Assembly: GCA_037893225.1 (NCBI GenBank) | Contig: JAZGUH010000122.1 | Coordinates: forward strand, 124,001 to 188,000 | From: Hippasteria phrygiana | Lineage: Eukaryota; Echinodermata; Asteroidea; Valvatida; Goniasteridae | DNA length: 64,000 bases | Direction of reading: 5' to 3' | In this document: positions 22,126-31,591 of the stretch, in pieces | Layout: every line of letters starts with the position of its first letter | How positions within the stretch are numbered: the first letter of the stretch is position 1 | The notes under the pieces: model-generated | The model's input: the letters and a program-made list of their open reading frames with translations, nothing else | Database searches by the model: none | Told to the model about the DNA's origin: nothing | Made by a program: the position numbers and the translations under genes

Positions 22126-23144
22126 ATGAATAATATGCATTTTAAAATAAGATAAAAATTATTTGTCCAGTTGACAATAATTGATGAAAATGACAGTTTG
22201 ATTTGGGATTACATGACAAACCAACCGAGGTTATTATCACCACCAGTTTGGTGCAAACAATACTCAAACAAGCATTTCCATTTCCCTGATCCCAGCATAA
22301 ATTTCTCAGGACATTAATTTTGAGAGACTCAAGTTTTAATCTAATGTCTACAACACCCAAACCACCAGCTTTAACTGGACTACAGAGCGTATTGCGCTTA
22401 ATTTTGTCAGTTTTTCCATCCAAAAAGAAGGACTATTTGATTCTCTCCATCTTATTAACAATATATATTTACAAAACACATGGTTAAAAAATAGAAGTGT
22501 AAAAATGGTTGTGAAATCATCCCTTTTCTCAATAAGGGGATTTCCCATGAAATGTAATTAAAATGTTGACTAGAGTTACGTAGCCAACTCTGCTCACAAT
22601 GCAATCTGTGAGTAAACAGGCATATGCTGCTCTGCTGAGATCTGGTCAGATAATAATAGTGAACAACACCCGAACAACAAACATGAGATTGTTTGAATAC
22701 ATACACAAAGTCTAGTAAGGCTATAGTGGAACGGTTGACACATTTCTTCTTTTGTATAGGCCTACTTGTGTTGCTAAATTCGCATTTACTCTTCAATAAT
22801 ATTTGCTCAGTGACTTCAAAGTTCAAGTCTTCACGTGCTCTTTACGTGACCTTTAAGTTCAAAAACAGTGTAAACTAATTTTTGGCGAATGCGTCCATGT
22901 TTATACTCTTTTAATGTCGTTTACACTGTATCTCCTTTGATCAACACTCTCGCAGGCTATAGTATAAGGCAAAGTAAAAAGGGTTAATCTCCCGTACTCG
23001 CTTACTTTTTGAAAGCCCTCACTCTAAAAACTGGTCTTCATAGGACAGAACAATGGGGTGTTATGCATGATGCACAAACACAATGTACCTCATTAGCATA
23101 ACAATATAAATTAGCACAACAATGGGAACCTTAAAATCTTGATA
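22126..23144. repeat. 1019-bp tandem duplication, first copy
   Basis: Matches 23145-24163 base for base as far as I can compare by eye. The breakpoint shows atgaataatatgcat at both starts. The last ~230 bp also match the start of units 2 and 3 (38066, 57945), so the duplication was built on part of the large unit. Confidence 0.9.
22142..22423 (-). pseudogene. LINE reverse-transcriptase C-terminal fragment
   Basis: The translated fragment KIKRNTLCSPVKAGGLGV followed by a D-x-K/R...LK pattern is the well-known region downstream of the polymerase domain in many non-LTR retrotransposon proteins. Only about 45 codons are recognisable; no fingers/palm motifs remain. Clade uncertain (L1/Tx1-like is my impression). 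Confidence 0.6.
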
Positions 23145-24163
23145 ATGAATAATATGCATTTTAAAATAAGATAAAAATTATTTGTCCAGTTGACAATAAT
23201 TGATGAAAATGACAGTTTGATTTGGGATTACATGACAAACCAACCGAGGTTATTATCACCACCAGTTTGGTGCAAACAATACTCAAACAAGCATTTCCAT
23301 TTCCCTGATCCCAGCATAAATTTCTCAGGACATTAATTTTGAGAGACTCAAGTTTTAATCTAATGTCTACAACACCCAAACCACCAGCTTTAACTGGACT
23401 ACAGAGCGTATTGCGCTTAATTTTGTCAGTTTTTCCATCCAAAAAGAAGGACTATTTGATTCTCTCCATCTTATTAACAATATATATTTACAAAACACAT
23501 GGTTAAAAAATAGAAGTGTAAAAATGGTTGTGAAATCATCCCTTTTCTCAATAAGGGGATTTCCCATGAAATGTAATTAAAATGTTGACTAGAGTTACGT
23601 AGCCAACTCTGCTCACAATGCAATCTGTGAGTAAACAGGCATATGCTGCTCTGCTGAGATCTGGTCAGATAATAATAGTGAACAACACCCGAACAACAAA
23701 CATGAGATTGTTTGAATACATACACAAAGTCTAGTAAGGCTATAGTGGAACGGTTGACACATTTCTTCTTTTGTATAGGCCTACTTGTGTTGCTAAATTC
23801 GCATTTACTCTTCAATAATATTTGCTCAGTGACTTCAAAGTTCAAGTCTTCACGTGCTCTTTACGTGACCTTTAAGTTCAAAAACAGTGTAAACTAATTT
23901 TTGGCGAATGCGTCCATGTTTATACTCTTTTAATGTCGTTTACACTGTATCTCCTTTGATCAACACTCTCGCAGGCTATAGTATAAGGCAAAGTAAAAAG
24001 GGTTAATCTCCCGTACTCGCTTACTTTTTGAAAGCCCTCACTCTAAAAACTGGTCTTCATAGGACAGAACAATGGGGTGTTATGCATGATGCACAAACAC
24101 AATGTACCTCATTAGCATAACAATATAAATTAGCACAACAATGGGAACCTTAAAATCTTGATA
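23145..24163. repeat. 1019-bp tandem duplication, second copy
   Basis: Second member of the tandem pair; continues at 24164 into the CCAAT minisatellite as units 2 and 3 do. This is therefore the copy in the original context. Confidence 0.9.
23161..23442 (-). pseudogene. LINE RT C-terminal fragment, duplicate
   Basis: Identical translation to the fragment 1019 bp upstream. No independent function expected. Confidence 0.6.
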
Positions 24164-24225
24164 AGACAGAACAATACAGAATATGCATGAGTTCAAACAC
24201 AAAAGAAACAATGGGGGACCATCAG

Positions 24226-24535
24226 CCAATCAGAGTGAAGCGCATTATTTGAAATGGACCAATGAAATTCAAGGAACGTATTTGAAATCAACCATTCAAA
24301 GTTCAGCGAATTTCTTGAAATGGACCAATGAGATCCAAGGAACGTATTTGAAATCAACCAATCAGAGTGCAGCGAATTTTTTGAAATGGACCAATGAGAT
24401 TCAAGGAATCTATTTGAAATCAACCAATCAGAGTACAGCGCATCATTTGAAATTGACCAATCAGTTTCAAGGAACGTCTTTGAAATTGAGTGTAGTGCAA
24501 CAGTACAACTCATCATTCGAATTTGACCAATAAGA
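24226..24535. repeat. CCAAT-box minisatellite, unit 1
   Basis: Four to five units of about 72 bp alternating gaccaatgagattcaaggaa and aaccaatcagagt. Each contains forward CCAAT boxes of the NF-Y type (accaatcag). The frame stays open across several units, giving a repetitive peptide, but this is probably incidental. Ends near a conserved ATG ORF about 0.4 kb downstream. Confidence 0.8.
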
Positions 24536-24544
24536 TTCACAAAA

Positions 24545-24700
24545 ATAAATAAATAAACAATTTTTAAAATTTCCGGAAAAAAACATCTGAATTTTGTGGA
24601 ACATTCCCGAACATTTCCGAAACAAATATTTCCGAATTTTGTGGAAAAATTTCCGAAAAAAATCCGAATGTTTTCGAACATTCCCGAACATTTCCGAGAA
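24545..24700. repeat. Low-complexity ttccgaa-rich tract
   Basis: Degenerate tandem repeats of cgaacatttccgaa/tttccgaattttgtgga. Shorter versions in units 2 (38640-38735) and 3 (58520-58615). Confidence 0.6.
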
Positions 24701-24905
24701 AAAAAAAAGAAGAAAAAAAAAGAGTATAGACCTATAATGTACTTAAAATGGCGAACGTAACAAAAAGTGGATCCTGATTGGTGCAAAAAAAAACACATTA
24801 AAAACAATTTCAGGAAAAAAAACATTTGAATCCGGCAATGCATATATTTCAGTAAATGTTTCAAACTGACTACATCATTTAACAATTTATCGGTCTGAAA
24901 GCATC

Positions 24906-25052
24906 ATGGAAATCTCTGGAATCATGGGATCTAACTCTTTACATCGACCAAGTCATTTCTCTACTTCACCAACTGAGCTTCAGTTGAGTCTACTTGCGCA
25001 TAATCTCTTGAAAGAAACCGAGCACGTAACTTTAGATTCTGGATGTCAGCAG
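24906..25052 (+). pseudogene. 44-codon ORF, unit 1 version (runs into hAT element)
   Basis: Equivalent to the 44-aa ORFs at 38949 and 58828, with a 3-nt in-frame deletion near codon 7. The stop is lost: the frame continues into the inserted hAT element. Downstream of the CCAAT minisatellite. Function unknown. Confidence 0.3.
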
Positions 25053-25793
25053 CAGTGTTGTAGTCGAGACCCCGAAGTCCGAGACCGAGACCAAGACCGA
25101 GACCTGATGTCCGAGACCGAGACCGAGACCGAGACATGGAAGACCGAGACCGAGACCGAGACCTAATGGCCCGAGACCGAGACCGAGACTTCGAGACCTT
25201 GTATGTCATTTACATAATAAAAGAATGCAAAAAGATCACAAATTTCCATATGCATTATGTGCAAAGGAGTATACATGTACATGTACAAGTAAACCGTATT
25301 TATTGACATCAAGAATAAGGCTGCGGTTACACGGTTAACTGACCATTTATCCGGTTACATGTTTACATTACATGTATATCGACATCTTGACTCGAAAAAA
25401 CAATGTCCAGCTGTAGAAACGACCGCGATGGCTTTACGCGGTATAGTACACGTCGCTGATCGTAATACATGTACACGTAGTTCCTGTATTTGAGCATGTC
25501 GTTCCCAACTTCCCATACATGAAGCTAATGCGCTACATGTACATGTACGTTTGGGCACGCGTACACGGCAAAGAAACGAGGTTGTCATCATGTCATGTAC
25601 TGCACGTTTATACATCTTTAGTCGAGTAGAGCGTACTGTAATCGATTCTCTAAACAAGAAGTTGTCATATACTGCACAATTATACATCTCGAGTCGAGTC
25701 GAGCGTGCTGTAATCGATTCTGCACATGTGCTGTTTGTATAAAATATTGGTGGTCTCGATACCGAGACCAGCAAAATACCGAGACCACGGGGT

Positions 25794-25826
<33 letters not shown>

Positions 25827-25888
25827 AGGAAAAACTGGTCTCGAGACCGGTCTCGAGACCGAGACCGGTCTCGAGACCTACAACACTG
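25053..25888. mobile_element. 836-bp hAT-like element with (GAGACC)n
   Basis: Begins CAGTGTTGTAG and ends CTACAACACTG, flanked by a perfect 8-bp duplication gtcagcag (25045-25052, 25889-25896). Units 2 and 3 show the empty site gtcaacag. Near both ends are hexamer arrays gagacc/cgagac that can pair with each other. The interior holds a ~75-bp tandem duplication (about 25588-25725) and atgtacatgtac repeats. No transposase frame, so non-autonomous. Confidence 0.9.
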
Positions 25889-26320
25889 GTCAGCAGCCAT
25901 GGGAGATGGTCATGTTTGCTCTAGGATCTTCAAAAGCAGACATTTTTAGACATAGGGAAGAAAACAGATATAACGAATGGGGGCAATGTTTTAGCGCGCT
26001 AATTCAGTGGAAGCATCGCATGTACCGAAATGCCACGATAGATAGGATTATTATCACCTGTCAACAATGTAATATTACCCATAGGGCATATGAAATTTGG
26101 TTACCGAGCGCATAACCAAGGGAAATACAGGTAAGGGGGTGAGGCGTTGGTAAAATTACTGTAGTCCCGAAAAGGACTGGTTTGCTGTACTCACGTAAGA
26201 CTTGACGATGTCGATCTTGGGATGCTATCAAAAGAAAATATGATGAACGCAACAGCATAGAAATCTCTCTTATTTGAATATGTGGGGGCCCTAAAAAGAG
26301 CCGGTTAATTTGTTGAAGGT
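25889..26320. other. Conserved intergenic DNA of the unit
   Basis: Closely matches 39085-39514 and 58964-59393. No gene, repeat array or RNA recognised. Confidence 0.5.
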
Positions 26321-26659
26321 TTACACCTTCCAGTGTCGCATGTTCCTCTTCGCCATCAACCTTTTAGCATGCAGCCACGTCTCCACATCCATGTGGGGGT
26401 TTCCGTAGAGCTTCCTCTGCTCGTACAGGGACTCTTTGGAGATGGTGCGGTCTTTGTCTAGCATTTTCTTGTTCAGCATCTTGTTCGCGATCCTGTTGAA
26501 GATCAGCGCGCAGGATTCAAGGTACTGAATGGGATAGCCGTCGCCCTGGAGGTCCTCAAACATCTAGCTAAGATCTTCAAAGCTTCCCTTCATCTCTTCT
26601 ACAGGAAAGTCCTCGTCAACCATAAACTCCAGCTTCGAGGCAAGCGCATAGAACTCCAT
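26321..26659 (-). pseudogene. 113-codon frame split by a TAG, unit 1
   Basis: Minus-strand ATG at 26659, 31 codons, an in-frame TAG, then 80 codons starting with ATG to a TAA at 26321. The downstream part is Lys/Arg/Met-rich and predicted helical. Same structure, stop included, in units 2 and 3. Family not recognised; association with the neighbouring Polinton debris suggests a viral-transposon gene remnant, but this is inference. Confidence 0.4.
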
Positions 26660-26724
26660 GATGAATTATACCCCTATACCACCGCGGATGGGGGCTTTAT
26701 GGAGAAATGAGGGATTCAAATTTA

Positions 26725-26981
26725 CGCGCGGAAAGGACTCCATTGTTCACCCTTCATTGATTGACAGCCAGCGCGCATCAGCGTTCGGGATCCAGCACGG
26801 TCTATTGTTCCCCCCGCCCTCTACGAGAAAGTACTTAGCCACACTTAGACCTACGGCGCCCTATTGTTCCCCTACGTTGATTGAAAGGCAGCGCTCATCA
26901 GTGCTAGGGATCCAGCACGGTCTATTGAACCCCGGCCCTCAACGAGAAAGTACTTAGCCACACCTGGACCAACGGCGCCCT
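26725..26981. repeat. ~120-bp tandem repeat, two units
   Basis: Units share ttgattga.agcagcgc.catcag, gggatccagcacggtctattg, cgagaaagtacttagccacac and acggcgccct. A third unit resumes at about 27300-27400 after an insertion. Confidence 0.75.
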
Positions 26982-27298
26982 ATACAGGAATTCGCCGACG
27001 CCATTTTTACAGTGGTGCCGCGCTCGCGTGCAGGCTGCCCGCGTTCTCTATTTTGAGTCGCGTGCGCATTTTGGCAAGTTGTAAACACCCTGTTGGTCGA
27101 GGTTGCGTGGAGCGCGTGCGTCTAACACGCACGCGAGCGCCTCGCCACCGCAGTAAATGCTTCTAATTTTGGTCGTCGGATTAGTCTATTGACTAATAGG
27201 ATTGCCAAGGTAAACACGCGCCTCAAAAGTGAGAACGCGTATGACCCGCGCGCGAGCGCAGTACCGCCTGATTGGGTACCTAAAGATGGCTTCTAATT
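26982..27298. mobile_element. ~315-bp GC-rich element inserted in the tandem repeat
   Basis: Interrupts the third 120-bp unit (ggcgccctat before, ctcaacgagaagctac after). The left part is the inverse of 5745-5985. The ends share imperfect inverted similarity around ccgcgctcgcg/cgcgcgagcgc. Also at 40178-40490 and 60055-60370. Confidence 0.65.
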
Positions 27299-27559
27299 TT
27301 TCTCTCAACGAGAAGCTACTTAGCCACACTTAGACGCACGGCGCCCTGTTTTTCTCACGCGTTGATTGACAGACAGTGCTCATCAGCGCTCAGGATCCGA
27401 TACGAAGATATTTCCCCCCGCTATCTTGCTTGAGAGGAGCATTTCGACTATAAGGGCGTCATTCCTACTGTCGACTTCATACTGTACGGATCGTGGTAGA
27501 TATCTCTACCATCACAATGTTTTTCAGAATATCAGATGTTGGCTCGCTTTCTATAGCCG

Positions 27560-29225
27560 ATTGCCAATTCTTTTTCGATTTGTTCGTGCTATCTTCCGAC
27601 GAAAAATTCGGCATCCTTCAACGAGGACCAACCCGGTGAAAATCTGGCCCACAAACTTCCACTGGATCGGGAGCAGCAGTACCCCTGCGCGCATCTGGTG
27701 GAAGAGAGCGAGAAAGTCGCCATTGATCATCTTGCCCTGACTTTTACGTAGCTGAAGACAACCTATTCGATGACATTTTAGCTGAAGGGGGTGAGCACCG
27801 CGAAGACGAAGACATGTACGTGGATTGGGACGAGCTGGCTGAAACTTTGGCCCAGATGAGCACGCCCCCATCATCCCCCAAGAACGAAACAATCTATGCG
27901 CTGACATTTCATCGGAATGGGGGGGGGGGGGGGGACACCGAGCGTATTTAGAGGATGATGACATGTACGTGCAGTGGGACGAGCAGGCGGGAACGTGGAC
28001 CCAGATGAGCATGGTTGACATGCACGGCTACGGGCGTGTCAGCGTTAGAGAACAGCCGGGAACCAGCGGAGAGGGTGCTCCTGGATGGACCTGTCCATGA
28101 CGGCCACGGACGTGTCAGCGTGGGGGAGAGGCCGGGAACCAGCGGCGATGGTGCTTCTGGACCAGACAACGCGGGGGCTGACAGTGAGGACTCTGAGTCG
28201 GAATGGAGCGGGGACGACGAGCGACCACGCAAGAGATACAGGGGTGCTGCGCCAGAAGATTACTATAAATTTGTGAGTGTTAAAGAGAAGAATATTAAGA
28301 AATTCTAAGCCTATACGTACGATTACAACATACGCTTTAGAAATTTAGAAGAAGCGAGCCTTCAGGAGGCTATGCCACTTTTAGGGAGTATTTTTGAGAG
28401 TATTATTGAGCGTTTAGGGGAAGGTGTACGCATGGCATTTAACTCACCGGTCTTAAATATCCCCATCTCACTTCCGTTCATGCGTATAGATCAGTTAACG
28501 GCCGAGCGCCTGTTTGATAGAACACAGACAGTCTAGTCCTAAACAGCTATCAGTTCATTAGATTCGATGAGCCATTACCATTCACTTTGTGCACATGAAA
28601 TGCAAAAAAGGGGGGAAATGTAACACCCCCGCCCGTCTCCTAAAACTCGAAGAACTTCTGGCCCAAACAAAATGCATCGCAAAAATTTAAGATGACGGAA
28701 CCGGTACTTGTCTAGCACGCGCTATTGCGGTTGGTAAGGCTTGTCAGCAACTAAGTGGAAATGAATTGAAATATATTCTCAAAAACAGAGCAAATTACAT
28801 CGATCCTCTTATCGATGACTTGCATAATAAGGCTGGTATCAGGCAGGAAACGCTGGGCGGGATCGAAGAGCTCCAGCGGTTTCAGGATGTCCTGGAAAAG
28901 TATAGATTAATTGTATTGTCCAGAGAGCACTGCTACGCTAGCATTTTTAAAGGTCCCGAGAAACCTAGAACGATCTACCTACATCTCGCTAGGGGGCATT
29001 ACGACTTAATCAAATCCATGTCGGGGTTCCTAAATCGTAGCAATTTCTGCGACGTTTGTCTCAAGGGTTATAATAATGCACGAGCAAATCACGTCTGTAA
29101 TATAGCTTGTAAGCTGTGTTATTCCGTAGGAGGTAAGACCGGTTAAATTGATACCTGGGTGCACTGTTCCGAGTGTAATCGTAATTTAAAAGATGCCGTA
29201 TGTTTCAATGACACTAAAACTAGGA
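27560..29225 (+). pseudogene. Polinton/Maverick DNA polymerase B N-terminal region, broken (unit 1)
   Basis: In order: an acidic leader with a repeated DMYV-W-DE segment, a basic RKRYRG stretch, the SLPFMR-containing block at 28430-28510, then an intact-looking 126-codon frame (28766-29146). That frame ends in the paired-Cys motif FCDVCLKGYNNARANHVC typical of the N-terminal part of Polinton protein-primed polymerases. A stop then interrupts DTWVHCSECNRN-type sequence. Several frameshifts and stops separate the pieces. Unit 1 has additional breaks: a lost base at about 27737 and a 4-nt duplication near 28533. The exonuclease and polymerase cores are absent here, so it cannot make polymerase. 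Confidence 0.75.
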
Positions 29226-29567
29226 TGATAAGTAAAAATACGTGATGAGTACCATCATTACAGCTAAGCGCGGGAAGCATTCTTGCATTAAATCATCCAG
29301 CACCACTAGATTTCTGTACTTCGGGTCGATGAGATCTGTCCAATCCTTCGGCAACCCCTCCATCAACTGAACATCAGGTAGATGGCGAGACAGTTCCTCG
29401 TAAGCCTTATCATCTGAATACAAAAGTTCCTTAACCCTTGATGGTTCGGTAGTCACTTCGGTTTTGGGCATGTTGACCCTCTGGCCAAACTTTCCCCAAA
29501 ACCTATTCAACATTAGTTTCGCCAGCGCTCTAAGTCCGGGGTAACCCATCCAGTAGAAGCTGATCAT
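29220..29567 (-). pseudogene. Polinton polymerase-palm/ATPase-like chimaera (unit 1)
   Basis: A 115-codon frame. Residues 8-25 (PGLRALAKLMLNRFWGKF) match the family-B motif region of Polinton polymerases. From about residue 65 the sequence (a LVVLDDLM Walker-B-like segment) resembles the A32/FtsK-like packaging ATPase of the same elements. The two would normally be in different genes, so a deletion or recombination joined them. It lies tail-to-tail with the polymerase N-terminal fragment. Confidence 0.6.
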
Positions 29568-29669
29568 TTGAGGCCCTCACTAGTATGACCCTCACTGGAT
29601 GAGACTTGGTATGACAGCCCGCTTCACATAAAAATGTTTACGGTATTATGTGAGATGACAAGCGTACAT

Positions 29670-29911
29670 CACTGATCTCTATGTAAACTGGATAGCGCAT
29701 CGGCTGGTCGCGTTGAGGCCACCGTCCGCCATGTTATCACTCCCAATACAATAGGTTTGCAAACATTGTCCCCAGGGTCTCATTTCATCCTCGTTCTCCT
29801 TACGTACATATCAGTGGTAAATTGGGAGTGGTAATATGGCGGGGGCTGGCTTCAGTTGCTTGTACAGCGCGCAATGGCCAATGAGCTATCCAGTTTATAT
29901 AGAGATCAGTG
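29670..29911. mobile_element. 242-bp MITE, unit 1
   Basis: TIRs CACTGATCTC/GAGATCAGTG with 8-bp TSD gcgtacat at 29662-29669 and 29912-29919. Interior opposite in orientation to the 3029 copy. Copy 0 has the unoccupied gcgtacat. Confidence 0.92.
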
Positions 29912-30044
29912 GCGTACATGTGACGGGAGCGCAGAGCCCAACTCAAACCACGCCTCGCACGTCCTGCTGTATATGCTGGGTGATGATGGCCGCCTGTAAC
30001 CTTTGACCTCTCAACCTGCTCAACCAACAACATACCGGTACTTA

Positions 30045-30227
30045 TTATCGTACCATATATGGCTCAACTGAGACCTGCGTATTTCCTGCATTTTCGCCAT
30101 TAGATTCAATCCGTGCATTTAGACGATTATCAGTAATCTCGAATTTCGAGCTGATGGCGTAGCTGCCATCTGCAGGTAACTTCCAGAAAAGACCACGAAT
30201 TTTGACCTCAAAACACTCCAATGCCAA
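30045..30227 (-). CDS. Hypothetical 60-aa ORF (unit 1)
   Basis: Counterpart of the 68-aa frame in copy 0, shorter by 8 codons. No recognised domain. Confidence 0.25.
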   Translation of the reverse strand: MALECFEVKIRGLFWKLPADGSYAISSKFEITDNRLNARIESNGENAGNTQVSVEPYMVR

Positions 30228-31591
30228 ACCCCGAAAATCGAAGTATTTATTCCATTGAATATAACAAGGTGTGTAATTTAATTAATATGACTACACCATT
30301 AAGAAAGTCGAAATCTATCTCAACAATTAACAAGTCATGCGTTAAGGGGTCAATTAGTAACAATAGACATCAATCAAAAAACAAACTCGCCTTTCAAATA
30401 GTTTGCTATTAACCACAATTACTTAGTTCACGGCATATTGAGCTTGCTACCACATTTTGTCATAAGTTATAATCCGTTGACCAAATTTGCACATAATAGT
30501 GCACTGTATTCTTAGCGTGTCACTGATATTGGCCCTTGTACACTGGTGCTGTTGCCATAGTAACAAAACTCAAAATTGTTAACATGTGTAATTATGTCTA
30601 TAGGAGTCGTTCCATGTTTTGTTTCCCAAATGAGGAGATAATAATTCCGTCTATAGTTGAAATAAAGAGGCATTTTATATAGTGCTTATAGAAGCTTTTT
30701 GCCTTTTAAAGTTTATGCTTGCGGATAGCTAAAGGGTAACTTTTTTTGTCTACGACTGTTAAAAATACTTCAGTTTTTTTCTTTCTTCTCTTGGAGGGTA
30801 TCTCGGCCTTAAGGAAACAAAAAAGGCAGACTTGCGTAAATGAATTGCAGCGTCGAAGCATTTTGCGCATGCGTGGCACGTTTTACTGTGTCGCTATTCT
30901 CATTGGATTTGTCCAGCGATATCACATTTCGAAATACGCTTGCGGCCTCGTTGATTCGATAGCTCAGTAGGTTATGGGTTGCGAATTTCCCAATTCTTTT
31001 TCTAATGAATTTTTTTGGGTCCTTTTTATTTTGTTTAAAAAGGATTTGTGGTAGATTTTTAACATTTTTCTTTATCCTCTTTGTTGTTTGGGAAGATTTT
31101 TTTTTAAAGAAAGAAAATTCCGAGAACCTGTTTTGTGCTTCGGCGCTGGCGCTAACGAGCAGTGTGAAATGATGCTTGCGATATGTTCACTATCATGTTC
31201 ATGGTCGCGGTTCTTACAGGGACATCCTTGTGGGGTACTCTTACAATAAAAACTATGATATCCTACAAGTTTTTTTCTATATTTCAGTTCATTTAGCAGG
31301 AGAAATTTATAACAGTTGGATAATAGGTCCTATAAAATAGGAGAACAATAAAAGTACCCCAGAAAGCCCAAATAATAAAGGATATGTAGTAATACCAGTA
31401 TATAGTAATAGTAATAACATCAATAGCCAACAAGTTGGTCTTCATTTGTGTTCATCTCGCAGGAGAAAATTTAAAACATTTGGATAATAGGAGAACAAAA
31501 GTACCTCACAAACCCCAAATATTATGGATATGTCTGTGTAAAGCTATTTTGTGCTCAAATCTTTGAACTCTGTGGTGCCAGAGATTTTGCT

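Noticed and set aside
24183..24533. Repetitive 116-aa ORF across the CCAAT minisatellite
   Set aside because: The ~72-bp period is a multiple of three, so an open frame arises easily; in units 2 and 3 the equivalent frame is broken.
27960..28232. Ser/Pro-rich minus-strand 94-aa ORF seen in all units
   Set aside because: Shadow of the Polinton polymerase leader on the plus strand.
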